Below are positions 31,915 through 40,450 of a DNA stretch of 64,000 nt, piece by piece (position 1 is the stretch's first letter; every line of letters starts with the position of its first letter). The DNA lies in contig JBCCMQ010000008.1 in the NCBI GenBank assembly GCA_039026235.1, forward strand, positions 62,001 to 126,000, written 5' to 3'. Below the pieces are notes generated by a model. It did no database searches. It was not told the DNA's origin and was given only the letters and a program-made list of their open reading frames with translations. A program made the translations under genes and the position numbers. Origin of the DNA: JBCCMQ01 sp039026235. Its GTDB lineage: Bacteria; Pseudomonadota; Alphaproteobacteria; Rhodobacterales; Rhodobacteraceae.

Positions 31915-31960
31915 TGGTGCCGCTGAAGGGACTCGAACCCCCGACCCCATCATTACGAAT
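31915..31960. repeat. right attachment site (attR) within tRNA-Thr
   Basis: 46 bases identical to 21031-21076. It forms the 3' half (anticodon loop to CCA) of the complete tRNA gene at 31915-31990, so integration at this site leaves a functional tRNA. Confidence 0.92.
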
Positions 31961-31990
31961 GACGTGCTCTACCAGCTGAGCTACAGCGGC
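31915..31990 (-). tRNA. tRNA-Thr(CGT)
   Basis: 76 bases including an encoded CCA. The acceptor stem is GCCGCTG with CAGCGGC. A D-arm GCTC/GAGC, an anticodon stem CGTCA/TGATG with loop TTCGTAA (anticodon CGT, reading ACG) and a T-loop TTCGAGT can all be read on the minus strand. The gene is the insertion target of the 21031-31960 element, which lies on its 3' side. Confidence 0.95.
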
Positions 31991-32091
31991 CTTCGGGCCG
32001 ACCGGCGGCCTGACGAAGTATTGCGCGCCGCTTCTACCGATTTGGGCCCCAAGGTCAACCGCGATCCGTCGGCTGAGAGCTTTAGCGGCGG

Positions 32092-33633
32092 TCAGTGGGC
32101 GGCGGGTCTTGCGGCCTCGGACGAAGGTTCGTCCTGTTTCACATCCACCCCGTTCACGGTGGTGTCGGATCTCTGGGTGTCCACCGGCGCCTCTTCGATT
32201 TCGACCGGTTCGGCGTCTGGCACGTCCGGCTCCTCTGGGGCATCTTCGGCGGGCTCATCCTGGCCCACCAGAAGGGGCAGCATGTCATTTGCCCCGGCCA
32301 CCACAGATTCCTGGTTCGGCGGAATGCGCCACGTCAGGGTATCGAAGCTGCCGCAGTGGTCGCAGAACGGCTTCCAGACCTCTTGGACCGCCAGGCAGTT
32401 GTCGCAGACCCATTGGTAGCCACGTGGCGCGGTGACCGCCCGCGCCAGCCAGCCGCGCACGACCGCATCCGGGGCGCCGGCGCCCCGCTCGATCGCGGCC
32501 ATGATCGCGAGCGACCGCGTGGTGGGCTGGGTTTCGGCCAGGTCCCCCAGTGCTTTGCGCGCGGCGGGAAAATCCTCGGCTGCGATGTTCAATTCGGCCA
32601 TCACCATGCGCGTTTCCGGATGCGTGGCCTGCATCCGGGTAAAGGTGGCAAAGCGCCTGACCCGCGCCGAAGGTGATTCCTTCGGCTCGACCTCGGCGAA
32701 GGCGGCGGCGATATCCGGATGTGGATTGGCGTCCCACGCCTTTTTCAGGATGCGCGCGGCAAGTTTCGGACGATCCTGATCGATATAGGACCGCGCCGCC
32801 AGCGCCGCAGCGGGAACCAAATCGGGCGACAGGCGGTTGGCTTCGATGGCCCTTTCGCGGGCTTCGACCGGGCTGCCTTCGGCCAAGAGCTCTGAGGCCT
32901 CGGACAGCGCCAGAACCGCGTCACGGCGGCGGTGAATATCGCGCGGCAACTCGCCATGTTTCAATTTAGCGCCCAGCGTTTTCCGCGCCGCCGCCCAGTC
33001 GCCGTGCGTCCCTTGCAGTTTGAGAAGAGTGTCGCTGGTCTCGGTGTGTCGAGGTTTAAGGGCAAAGGCCCTTTCCGCCAATTTCAGGGCGGTATCCTCG
33101 TCGCACTCGACAAGCTTTTGCTTCATGATGCCGCGAATGCCGACAAAGCGGGTGCGGTCGTCGGTCAGCAGTCTCTTATAGGCCTCCTGGGCTTTCTTGG
33201 TGTCGCCGGCCATCTCAGCGGCCTGGGCGGAAAGCAGGTTGGTCAATTCCGGTCGAGCGAGGTTTTTCTCAGCTTTGGCCGCCTTGGCCATGGCCAGACG
33301 CCCTTCGCCGGACGCCAGTGCCATCATGCCATCTGCCAGGGCCTCAAATCCGCGGCGTTCGCGGTTGCGGTTCCAATACCGCGAGATGGCCGTTTCATCC
33401 CCGTTTATGACGGCGAGCGTGGCGAAAAGTAGCCCGAGAAGGCGCAACGCCAACCAGACGAGGACCAGTGCGGCGACTGCAAGCAAGGCCGCCTGCAACG
33501 GTCCGAAGGTAATCTCGACCCCAGCGGCGATCAGGCGGATTTCACCGTCGGCTTCAAGAAGCAGACCTGCGCCATAGGCAAAGGCCGCCGTCAGGGTGAC
33601 GAACAGGAGAATTTTGATCAGCGACCACAACAT
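32092..33633 (-). CDS. HemY-family TPR membrane protein with C-terminal zinc ribbon
   Basis: 513 residues. Two N-terminal membrane helices (about 5-25 and 45-75) hold the HemY_N region (ISRYWNRNRERRGFEALADG follows). A long helical repeat part resembles TPRs (e.g. TKKAQEAYKRLLTDDRTRFV, SPVEARERAIEANRLSPDLV). Near residue 415 there is a Cys4 pair, CDNC and CDHC in VCDNCLAVQEVWKPFCDHCG, a small zinc ribbon, then an acidic tail. HemY proteins are linked to late haem synthesis by gene neighbourhood, and here hemD lies in the same operon. The molecular role is not established; a membrane scaffold for haem enzymes is the usual suggestion. Confidence 0.85.
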   Translation of the reverse strand: MLWSLIKILLFVTLTAAFAYGAGLLLEADGEIRLIAAGVEITFGPLQAALLAVAALVLVWLALRLLGLLFATLAVINGDETAISRYWNRNRERRGFEALADGMMALASGEGRLAMAKAAKAEKNLARPELTNLLSAQAAEMAGDTKKAQEAYKRLLTDDRTRFVGIRGIMKQKLVECDEDTALKLAERAFALKPRHTETSDTLLKLQGTHGDWAAARKTLGAKLKHGELPRDIHRRRDAVLALSEASELLAEGSPVEARERAIEANRLSPDLVPAAALAARSYIDQDRPKLAARILKKAWDANPHPDIAAAFAEVEPKESPSARVRRFATFTRMQATHPETRMVMAELNIAAEDFPAARKALGDLAETQPTTRSLAIMAAIERGAGAPDAVVRGWLARAVTAPRGYQWVCDNCLAVQEVWKPFCDHCGSFDTLTWRIPPNQESVVAGANDMLPLLVGQDEPAEDAPEEPDVPDAEPVEIEEAPVDTQRSDTTVNGVDVKQDEPSSEAARPAAH

Positions 33634-33643
33634 TCGGCTACCC

Positions 33644-35068
33644 TCAATTTGTCTCTGCGCCGCTTAGACTGGGCAGAGCCCTGGTCGCGGCCTCGCGCGC
33701 GGTCGCATCGTCGATCCAGGGCGCCATGGCGGCGCGCCCATCCTCGGACAGGGCGTTGAGTTCTTCCAACGCTCCGGCCAGATCTCCGGACTTCATCGCG
33801 GCCTCGGCACGCGACAGCACGGCATCCGGGCTGTCGCCTTCGCGCGGTGCGACGGATCGCACCGACAATTGGGCCTTCAGAAAGGACGCCGCGCGTTCCA
33901 CCGCACCCTCGCCCGGATCGGCACGTACCGCCGCCGCAAGGGCCGCACGAGCACCTGCCGCATAGCCGGATTCCAGCGCGGCGAGACTGACCACTCCGGT
34001 GTCAGAGATTGCTGCCAGCTCTTGCGGTGCGTCGAGACCCGTCGCGTCCGACCAATCGTCCAGAGCATCGGAAAACGGTTCTCCGGTTAGAAGGGCGGCG
34101 GCAATCTGGGTCTGGGCAGCGGCGGCCCGTTCGGCCGAGGTGTTCCGGTCTAGTCCCTGTAGCCGCGCAACTTCAGCTTCCAGCGCTTCGATCTGGCTTT
34201 CCAGATCTGCTGACCGTGCGAGTTCCGCGGAAAGCTGATCGCGCAGTGCGCCAAGGGCGTTCTCATCCACGATCACTTCGGGCGTGGCCTGCTCCAGTTC
34301 ACCCATGCGGCTGTCGAGTGTCTCAAGCCGCGCGGTCAATTCACCCAGCGATCCACCGAGCGTCTCTTCGATCTGACCGACTGCACCGCTGAGCGGTCCA
34401 GCAATGTCCGGCATGGCCGGCGCGGAGGTCCCTTCAAGCGCGGAAACTTTAGCGTCGAGCGCCTCGATCGCCGACTCAAGCGCGCTTGTATCGATTTCGG
34501 GTGCGGCCGGCGGTTCCGCTTCCGGTTGCGATGTCAGGACATAATTTGCGGCAGCAAATCCAATCAGACCGGCGACGAAGCCGCCCAAAAGGAACCCGAA
34601 AAAGCCCATGCCGCCGCTGCCCTGCGCTGGTTTCGCAGCCGTTTCTTCGGCCGCAGAGATTGCCGCAGGAGCTGGTTCGGGTGATGCCGTCTCGGCGTCC
34701 GTGGTCTCGGGTTGGGCCGCTTCCGCGTTCAGGATTTCAGCGTCTTCCACACCTTCGTCGCCGCCTGTATCTTCGCCTTCCTCGATGCCTCTGTCGGCTT
34801 CAGCTTCATCCGCCGCATCCGGCACTTGGCCCGCGCCCGCATCGGTGGTCGAGGATGTGATCTCTGCGATTGGATCCGATTCCTCTTCTGCGGAGGCCTC
34901 GACCGGCTTTTCACCGTCTTCTTCCGGTACTTCAGCCTGCGCGTCCCCGGCGCCCTTATCCGATGTATCGGCGCTGTCGGATTCGGTAACTATCTCTTTT
35001 TCCTGTTCTTCTTCGGGGTCCTTCGCGCTTGTCGAAGGCTTGGATGCTTTAGAAGATTTTCTCGCCAC
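33644..35068 (-). CDS. mitofilin-like (COG4223) inner-membrane protein
   Basis: 474 residues. A very acidic, Ser/Ala/Glu-rich N-terminal third (about 1-150) is followed by one membrane helix (MGFFGFLLGGFVAGLIGFAA) near residues 154-173. A coiled coil comes next (segments SALESAIEALDAKVSALEG and LGALRDQLSAELARSADLES), then a helical C-terminal domain. This is the bacterial relative of mitochondrial mitofilin/Mic60, found in alphaproteobacteria beside hemD and hemY, and thought to shape inner membranes. Its stop is 10 bases before hemY, so the two are co-transcribed. Confidence 0.85.
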   Translation of the reverse strand: MARKSSKASKPSTSAKDPEEEQEKEIVTESDSADTSDKGAGDAQAEVPEEDGEKPVEASAEEESDPIAEITSSTTDAGAGQVPDAADEAEADRGIEEGEDTGGDEGVEDAEILNAEAAQPETTDAETASPEPAPAAISAAEETAAKPAQGSGGMGFFGFLLGGFVAGLIGFAAANYVLTSQPEAEPPAAPEIDTSALESAIEALDAKVSALEGTSAPAMPDIAGPLSGAVGQIEETLGGSLGELTARLETLDSRMGELEQATPEVIVDENALGALRDQLSAELARSADLESQIEALEAEVARLQGLDRNTSAERAAAAQTQIAAALLTGEPFSDALDDWSDATGLDAPQELAAISDTGVVSLAALESGYAAGARAALAAAVRADPGEGAVERAASFLKAQLSVRSVAPREGDSPDAVLSRAEAAMKSGDLAGALEELNALSEDGRAAMAPWIDDATAREAATRALPSLSGAETN

Positions 35069-35148
35069 GCGCCTATCCCCTTCTGGTGACGCGCCAAAAG
35101 AGGGCCACGTCTACCCAGAGAGAACCATAGCCCGCGTGCGGTGGCGCC

Positions 35149-35892
35149 TCAAGAAGAGTCCGTTTCGCTGAGCGTCTCAGCCATTAATTCGAGCATCGCC
35201 TCGGCGTTTGGTCGGGCGGCAATCTCAATGGTTTGGCCATAGGCTTCTGCAACGGCGGCGCTGAGTGCCAGGACGCGCAGCGCGGCCGGGGGGTTGGGGC
35301 CCACCGCCGTCTGAAACAATCCGGCTGTTCTCGGAGAGAAAAGCGGCACCAGACACGGACGCCCCGATCCGAGCAATTCACGCGCCGCACCGGACAAGCC
35401 CAACGGTCGCTGGTGGTAGATTTCCCGTGACGCCGTGGCGACGCCTTGGGCGGACAGCGTTGCGGCGATATCGCCGCGGGTATGCCGGCCATGGAGATGA
35501 AGAAGCGGGCCGGTCGGGCGTGCCTTTGCGATCAAGCGTATCAGGCCGTCGGCGTCCGCATCGGCGCTGATGGCGCTGAAACCCGCTTTCTCGGCATCCG
35601 CCGCCGTGCGCGCGCCCACGCAAAATGCGGTTCCCGTCAGCTCTGGATAAAACTCTCTGACCACAGCTACGGCAGAGCGGGATGTGAAGATGATCCCGCC
35701 TCTGTGGGGCGGCAAGGTTCCGGGCCGCAACGGCGTTACACGCAAAAGCGGCGCCACCAGACAATGCACCCGGTCCCCAAAAGCAGCATGGCAGCTTTCC
35801 GCGAACTCATCCGCCATGGGCCGGGGGCGTGTGATTAAAATCGGAACGGGCAAGGCACGCACCGGGGCTGCGGGATTGTCTGCATAGCGCAT
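35149..35892 (-). CDS. hemD: uroporphyrinogen-III synthase
   Basis: 247 residues if it starts at the ATG at 35892. The frame is open further upstream but would then run into tsaD, and a GTG or TTG just before PVPILITRPRP is equally possible, because the conserved part begins there. HemD features are VPILITRPRPMADEF, GGIIFTSRSAVAVVREF, FCVGARTAADAEKAGF, LLHLHGRHTRGDI and a C-terminal AEAYG(Q)T-PNAEAML-type end. It cyclises hydroxymethylbilane to uroporphyrinogen III in haem synthesis. It heads the minus-strand operon hemD, mitofilin-like, hemY and is divergent from tsaD. Confidence 0.88.
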   Translation of the reverse strand: MRYADNPAAPVRALPVPILITRPRPMADEFAESCHAAFGDRVHCLVAPLLRVTPLRPGTLPPHRGGIIFTSRSAVAVVREFYPELTGTAFCVGARTAADAEKAGFSAISADADADGLIRLIAKARPTGPLLHLHGRHTRGDIAATLSAQGVATASREIYHQRPLGLSGAARELLGSGRPCLVPLFSPRTAGLFQTAVGPNPPAALRVLALSAAVAEAYGQTIEIAARPNAEAMLELMAETLSETDSS

Positions 35893-35935
35893 TGGTGTTA
35901 GCTGCCGGGCGTTTTCTCTGCAACGGGGCGGTTGC

Positions 35936-37027
35936 ATGCCAGGCGACGCTGAACTGACCATTCTGGGCATCGAAAGCAGCTGCGACGACACGGCCGCCGC
36001 CGTTGTGCGCCGGCATGGCGACGGGCGGCCCGAGATCCTGTCGTCGATTGTCGCAGGTCAGGAAGAACTGCATCGGGCTTTCGGCGGTGTCGTCCCCGAA
36101 ATTGCTGCCCGCGCCCATGCAGAAAAGCTCGACATCGCCGTCGCCGAGGCACTGACCGCGGCGGATTTGGAACTTGTCGATCTGGATGGAATTGCCGTCA
36201 CGGCCGGGCCGGGCTTGATCGGTGGGATTGTCTCGGGCGTCATGACGGCCAAGGGGTTGGCCTCTGCCACCGGCCTGCCATTGATCGGGGTCAACCACCT
36301 GGCCGGGCACGCCCTGACACCGCGCCTGACCGACCGCCTTAGCTACCCCTATCTGGTTCTTTTGGTGTCGGGCGGGCATTGCCAGTTTCTTCGCGTCAAC
36401 GACTTCGACAGCTTCCGGCGCCTGGGTGGCACCATTGATGATGCGCCGGGTGAGGCATTCGACAAGGTGGCCAAACTCCTTGGTTTGAAAGATGCGACCG
36501 GACCTGCCGTCGAAGCCGCTGCCAAATCTGGCGACCGGTCGCGTTTTCAACTGCCCCGCCCGCTTCTCGATCGACCGGGTTGCGACATGTCCTTCTCTGG
36601 CTTGAAAACGGCGGTCTTGCGCAGCCGCGATCGGCTGATCGATGAACAAGACGGTCTCTGGCCGCAGGATCAGGCCGATCTGTCCGCCGGGTTCCAGGCG
36701 GCTGTTGCCGATGTTCTGGCCGAAAAAACACGGCGCGCCATCGCAGCGGCGCCCGGGGTCACGGCGTTTTCGGTGGTGGGCGGCGTCGCCGCCAACCTGT
36801 CAATCCGCGCTGCCTTGTCCGGAATCGCCTCGGTTACAGGCCTTGCGTTTCACGCGCCGCCAATCGCACTTTGCACGGACAATGGGGCCATGATCGCCTG
36901 GGCCGGGCTCGAACAACTGGCAGGCGGACAAACCGATGACATGTCGCTTGCCGCACGTCCAAGATGGCCGCTTGACACTGCGCAAGCGCCAATGTTGGGG
37001 TCTGGAAAAAAGGGGCCCAAGGCCTGA
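35936..37027 (+). CDS. tsaD: tRNA N6-threonylcarbamoyladenosine transferase TsaD
   Basis: 363 residues. ILGIESSCDDTAAAVV near the N-terminus, the iron-site histidines in GVNHLAGHALTPRL, the nucleotide segment LLVSGGHCQFLRV, GGTIDDAPGEAFDKVAKLLG, and ALCTDNGAMIAWAG at the C-terminus define TsaD. It forms t6A37 in ANN-decoding tRNAs together with TsaB and TsaE (TsaE is at 47981-48472). The 43-base gap to divergent hemD must hold both promoters. The next gene starts 19 bases downstream. Confidence 0.95.
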   Translation: MPGDAELTILGIESSCDDTAAAVVRRHGDGRPEILSSIVAGQEELHRAFGGVVPEIAARAHAEKLDIAVAEALTAADLELVDLDGIAVTAGPGLIGGIVSGVMTAKGLASATGLPLIGVNHLAGHALTPRLTDRLSYPYLVLLVSGGHCQFLRVNDFDSFRRLGGTIDDAPGEAFDKVAKLLGLKDATGPAVEAAAKSGDRSRFQLPRPLLDRPGCDMSFSGLKTAVLRSRDRLIDEQDGLWPQDQADLSAGFQAAVADVLAEKTRRAIAAAPGVTAFSVVGGVAANLSIRAALSGIASVTGLAFHAPPIALCTDNGAMIAWAGLEQLAGGQTDDMSLAARPRWPLDTAQAPMLGSGKKGPKA

Positions 37028-37046
37028 TCGAGAAAGGACCGTGCAA

Positions 37047-37472
37047 TTGGCATATTGGTTGTTTAAATCCGAACCCTCCGTCTGGAGCTGGGATCACCAG
37101 ATGGCCAAGGGCGACGTCGGTGAGGAATGGGACGGCGTGCGCAACTACCAGGCGCGCAATTTCATGCGCCAGATGAAGCTCGGTGATCTCGGTTTCTTCT
37201 ATCACTCCCAAACCGAGAAAGCTGTGGTTGGGATCGTCCGTGTGTCGGCGGAAATCCATCCCGACAGCACCACCGATGACGACAGGTGGGAATGCGTCGA
37301 TATTGCTGCGGTCAGTCCTATGCCTGTTCCGGTGACGTTGGGCATGATCAAGGGCGAGCCAAAGCTTGCCGAGATGGTTCTTGTGAAGAACTCGCGGCTG
37401 TCGGTGCAGCCGGTCACGGCGGACGAATGGAAGCTGGTTTGCGCCATAGGGGGACTGGACAAGGCACCCTGA
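37047..37472 (+). CDS. EVE-domain (PUA-like) protein
   Basis: 141 residues from TTG at 37047, which gives the canonical MAYWLFKSEPSVWSWD start and is eight bases after AAAGGA; a GTG at 37041 is too close to it. The whole protein is one EVE domain: EWDGVRNYQARNFMRQMKLG, FFYHSQTEKAVVGIVRV, then WECVDIAAVSPMPVPVTLG and LSVQPVTADEWKLVC. EVE domains bind modified bases in DNA or RNA. It probably shares a transcript with tsaD, a tRNA modification gene, and a hairpin follows at 37536. Confidence 0.9.
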   Translation: MAYWLFKSEPSVWSWDHQMAKGDVGEEWDGVRNYQARNFMRQMKLGDLGFFYHSQTEKAVVGIVRVSAEIHPDSTTDDDRWECVDIAAVSPMPVPVTLGMIKGEPKLAEMVLVKNSRLSVQPVTADEWKLVCAIGGLDKAP

Positions 37473-37535
37473 CGTTTGGCGGCAAGTCAAAACGCGGCAC
37501 CGCGTTGCCGTTTGCATTCTCAAGCTGCTAAGAAA

Positions 37536-37563
37536 AAAGGGTTCCGGCGTCCCGGAACCCTTT
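37536..37563. terminator. strong hairpin after tsaD-EVE
   Basis: A 12-base perfect inverted repeat, AAAGGGTTCCGG (37536-37547) with CCGGAACCCTTT (37552-37563), loop CGTC. On the plus strand only the TTT at the end of the stem follows. On the minus strand the flanking A-run (37533-37538) becomes a T-run, so it may act in both directions. Confidence 0.7.
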
Positions 37564-37631
37564 GTCACCCCAAGTACCCCTCGTCGGCACCCGTGTTCCA
37601 AATTTAGTCCGGACCGTCCTGATCCACATGA

Positions 37632-38192
37632 AACAACTACCACAGGCCGACCGAAAGGCGCAAAGAGAATGCCCGGTCAATTTTAGGAAACTCCGACACG
37701 GTCGTCCTGGGCCGGAGCGAGGTAGCGGCAGCGTTTGTGGTAGTGGAAAGTGGCAAGCGGGCGGATCGCCCGGAGTTGGCGCGGGCAGAGGCAGTGTTGC
37801 TTATTGCCACGCTGGATCGTCTCGCCCGCAAAGTGGCTTTCATCGTGAACCTTCCGGAAAGCGGGGTCGAGGTCACGGCGGCGGATATGCCTGAGGCAAA
37901 CCGCTTTGTGCTGCACATCATCGCCGCAGTCGCGGACCAAGAGGGCCGCGCAATCTCAGAGCGCACCAAGGCCGCGCTGGCAGCGGCGAAGGCACGCGGG
38001 GTCAAACTGGGCTGGTCTATCCCTGAGCGGGCTTCTGAACAGCGTCAGGCGGCACGCAAGGGCGCAGCGGTAAACAAGGCGCGGGCGCTGGCCCATGGTG
38101 AGAACGTGTTGCCGATGGTCGAGCAGATCAGGGCAACGGCCCCTGTGATCCGCGCCTTTCGGCCCACACGGAAGCGCTGCAATTCCATGTAA
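37632..38192 (+). pseudogene. serine recombinase (resolvase/invertase) remnant
   Basis: An open frame of about 186 codons that matches only the middle of a serine recombinase: VVVESGKRADRPELARA, then LIATLDRLARKVAFIVNL, then VTAADMPEANRFVLHIIAAV, EGRAISERTKAALAAAKARG and VKLG. The N-terminal part with the catalytic serine and the Y-x-R-x-S region is missing. About ten residues appear deleted between PELARA and the LIATLDR strand, and the C-terminal DNA-binding part loses similarity after about 38135. No ribosome binding site or sensible start is seen (GTG at 37737 is internal). I read it as a decayed mobile-element gene. 37473-37631 holds the terminator and no gene. Confidence 0.75.
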
Positions 38193-38498
38193 GCGGCCTT
38201 CCGTCCCTCAATGTCCTTGCCCCACGGCCGATCGGAACGCCAGTGACGCGCCACCCTGTTTTCTCAGGCACGATGGTTAAAGTGAAATCTGACAGGTTGT
38301 TCCGCCTCAACGGCTGTGCGCAGTCTGTTGGGCCGTCCGGGCGCTGATCGTCACCACCGTTGTCATCAGCGCCTCAATCGAGCGCACAAGCCTGCCATTG
38401 CGATCGCGGGTTTCCCGCAGGTCTGTCAGAGGGATTTCGAAACGCCGGTTCTCTAAGACCAGATCAGGCCCGTAGCCCCAACCGGGCGGGCCGCCGCG
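38193..38498 (-). other. decayed coding fragments, no intact gene
   Basis: Minus-strand frames contain protein-like but broken pieces: a run of about 60 codons through NRRFEIPLTDLRETRDRNG with no start codon, ending at about 38314, and a second piece (NLSDFTLTIVPEKTGWRVTG) that shifts frame near the recombinase remnant. I cannot name the parent protein. With the recombinase remnant this looks like the scar of an older insertion. Confidence 0.4.
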
Positions 38499-39287
38499 CT
38501 ATTTGGGGTAGATCAAGGTAAGGACCACACGCGCACCAAATCCTTCCGGGCCGCCCGGAGGGCTTTCCGCCCAATACCGGACACCACCCGCCAAGCTAAG
38601 CGTCTGGGTTCCCACCGTGAAGACTTTGGAGATGACCGCATTGATCGGGATGGACCATTCGCTGGCCTCCCAGTCATAGGTGGATTCCGAGTTGATCGTG
38701 TAGGTCACAGCCGTCGGCGTGGTGTAGGCCAGAAACGGCTGAAGGAAGGTTGAATTGACGTCATCGCGGTCGTCGTCGCCTGCGAATGACCAAATGTGAT
38801 TGGCCAGCCCGCCATAGGTCCATGGTCCGGTCTGCTGCAGCACGACGGCTGTCGGTCCGACGCCCCATTTCCCGGCGCCCAGCGCATCTTCGGTCGCGGT
38901 GGGCAGTAGGAAGACGGGGCCGATGCCCCAGGTGGTGCCACCACGCGATGCGGCCGGCGAAAAGAAGGCGCTTTGCACGATGTCGCCGATCCCTTCATTC
39001 GAGGTGCCCAGGGGAATGTCGTCAGTCACCACCAGGGGCAGGATCGTGCGCGAAATGAGGTTCCAATCGTCGTTCAGCCGAAACGGTATGACCGGCTGAA
39101 TGTTCAGGAGGGTCCGGTCGCCGTCATCATCTTCGCCGAAATTCTGGTCAAAGTTCAGTTGCAGCGGCACGCTGACGAGATCTGCCACCGGATTGGAAAG
39201 CTGCTGGGCCAGTTCAGAAGCATCCTGTGCGAACGCTGCACCTGGAATGGCCAGAAGAGCGCAGAGACAAGTCAAACGTCGCATCAT
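38499..39287 (-). CDS. outer-membrane beta-barrel protein (transporter-like)
   Basis: 262 residues, starting at the ATG at 39287 behind TAGGAG. A signal peptide (MMRRLTCLCALLAIPGAAFA) precedes a mature part without hydrophobic helices but with many alternating aromatic strands: VSVPLQLNFDQNFGEDDDGD, LISRTILPLVV, WGIGPVFLLPTATED, LANHIWSFAGDDDRDDV and a C-terminal RVVLTLIYPK. This is the pattern of the DUF/transporter family of barrels often labelled as outer-membrane transporter or MetA-pathway phenol degradation proteins. The ligand is unknown. The gene is monocistronic; 39288-39466 upstream holds its promoter and nothing else evident. Confidence 0.75.
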   Translation of the reverse strand: MMRRLTCLCALLAIPGAAFAQDASELAQQLSNPVADLVSVPLQLNFDQNFGEDDDGDRTLLNIQPVIPFRLNDDWNLISRTILPLVVTDDIPLGTSNEGIGDIVQSAFFSPAASRGGTTWGIGPVFLLPTATEDALGAGKWGVGPTAVVLQQTGPWTYGGLANHIWSFAGDDDRDDVNSTFLQPFLAYTTPTAVTYTINSESTYDWEASEWSIPINAVISKVFTVGTQTLSLAGGVRYWAESPPGGPEGFGARVVLTLIYPK

Positions 39288-39466
39288 CGGACTCCTAGTT
39301 GGCGCGTACTCACAACGTGCCACAAATTAATCCGTTTGCGAATGGCCCTCAGTGGCGCACCGCCGATGCATCCGTCGTGCTTTGTCTCTGACGGGAACTC
39401 CACCACATCCGCCTAGTCCCTTCGCGTGATTTGGATCGAACCGACGCCGCAGAGGACCCGGCTTGT

Positions 39467-40447
39467 CTAAGGCGTTTGGTGCGCTGTCAGCCAGTCCTCT
39501 AGCTGTGCCAGCGTCAGGCTGCCGGTCCCGACCCCTTGACGCAACAGCTCCGACGCAAGCCGCGTCAGCGCCGCGTTCAAAGGGGCGGGAACACCGTGCA
39601 GCCGGGCCAAAAGCGCGATCTCACCGTTGAGGTAGGGTGTCTCAAGCGTGTCAGCGCCGCGTATCAGGCTTTGACTGGTCGATCCGCCGCCACGTGGCAC
39701 ACCGTCAACCGGGCCGGGTTTCATCAGTTTCTGACGCCGCGCATCGCCTGCACCGACGTCCTGCCAGTCCAGATCGGCGGCCGTTAGAACCGCCACGCCT
39801 TCGGCACGCACCCTTTCGCGCAGATCGCCGGCGTCCGCACCGCGACCCAGGGCGGCTTCGATGATATTGCCTAGATTAATCAGAAGTTTGCCGCGCTTTG
39901 ACACCATAACATCGTCCGACAGGTATGCTGCGATGTTGGATTGGTTCAGGACCTCGGCAAAAGCCCGATCCGCATGGTTCGAACCGCCTGTATAGAGACC
40001 GATATCGAAAATCCCGAAGCAGGGCGCCACAAAACATGTCACTTCGCCCGGCTGCAGATACAGACCCGGCATCATGACGGTCACACCGTGGGTATTGGCA
40101 AAGCGGCGCAGGGCGCGGCGTTCGTTCGCTATCCCGTTTTGCAGACAGAACACATCTGTGTCGGAAGGCGCAACGCGCGACAGCTCTTCAAGCGCGGCCT
40201 CGGTGTGCTGCGACTTCATCGCCAGACAGACGATGTCGCCGGCGCGGAATTCCACTTCGGCAGGCGAACCCACGCAGGCGAAAGGCACCGTAAAGGTGCC
40301 TCCCGGAGCGCGTAAAGTCAGGCCTTTCGTCTGGAGGGCGTCCAGCTGCGCACCCCGAGCAATTCCGATTACATCCTGGCCCGACCGAGCCAGTGCAGCC
40401 CCTACGATGCCGCCGATTGCGCCGACACCGTAGATGACCACACGCAT
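39467..40447 (-). CDS. ketopantoate reductase-like oxidoreductase (PanE/ApbA family)
   Basis: 326 residues. The N-terminal NADP-binding fold starts MRVVIYGVGAIGGIVGAALA, the central FCLQNGIANERRALRRF has the family's NG motif, and KLLINLGNIIEAALG supplies the conserved Lys/Asn of the C-terminal domain. The C-terminal helical domain has the dimer/ligand segment ETPYLNGEIALLARLHGVPA, as in ketopantoate reductases. It follows ahcY after three bases, so the two are co-translated, which is an unexpected partner for pantothenate synthesis. A reductase for another 2-keto acid is quite possible. Confidence 0.82.
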   Translation of the reverse strand: MRVVIYGVGAIGGIVGAALARSGQDVIGIARGAQLDALQTKGLTLRAPGGTFTVPFACVGSPAEVEFRAGDIVCLAMKSQHTEAALEELSRVAPSDTDVFCLQNGIANERRALRRFANTHGVTVMMPGLYLQPGEVTCFVAPCFGIFDIGLYTGGSNHADRAFAEVLNQSNIAAYLSDDVMVSKRGKLLINLGNIIEAALGRGADAGDLRERVRAEGVAVLTAADLDWQDVGAGDARRQKLMKPGPVDGVPRGGGSTSQSLIRGADTLETPYLNGEIALLARLHGVPAPLNAALTRLASELLRQGVGTGSLTLAQLEDWLTAHQTP

Positions 40448-40450
40448 TAG

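Larger units (their letters stand above)
21031..31960. mobile_element. integrated phage-satellite-like element in tRNA-Thr(CGT)
   Basis: Bounded by perfect 46-base direct repeats (21031-21076 and 31915-31960) that equal the 3' half of the tRNA-Thr gene, which is intact at the right end. Gene order: tyrosine integrase next to the left repeat, a coupled unknown gene, an AlpA-like regulator, a primase-helicase, a 633-base non-coding region with iteron-like repeats, a small-terminase-like gene, two small unknowns, a large terminase, a coiled-coil unknown, then a reverse-strand pair (membrane protein, metallo-beta-lactamase). No capsid, portal, tail or lysis genes are present, so it is not a complete prophage. 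Replication plus packaging genes without structural genes is the pattern of phage satellites that use a helper's virions. Confidence 0.88.

Noticed and set aside
21031..31960. Complete prophage or gene transfer agent
   Set aside because: Terminase genes are present, but there is no portal, head, tail or lysis gene anywhere in the element, and only 10.9 kb of DNA.
35893..35991. Longer HemD starting inside tsaD
   Set aside because: The extra residues lie antisense to the tsaD start and show no HemD similarity.
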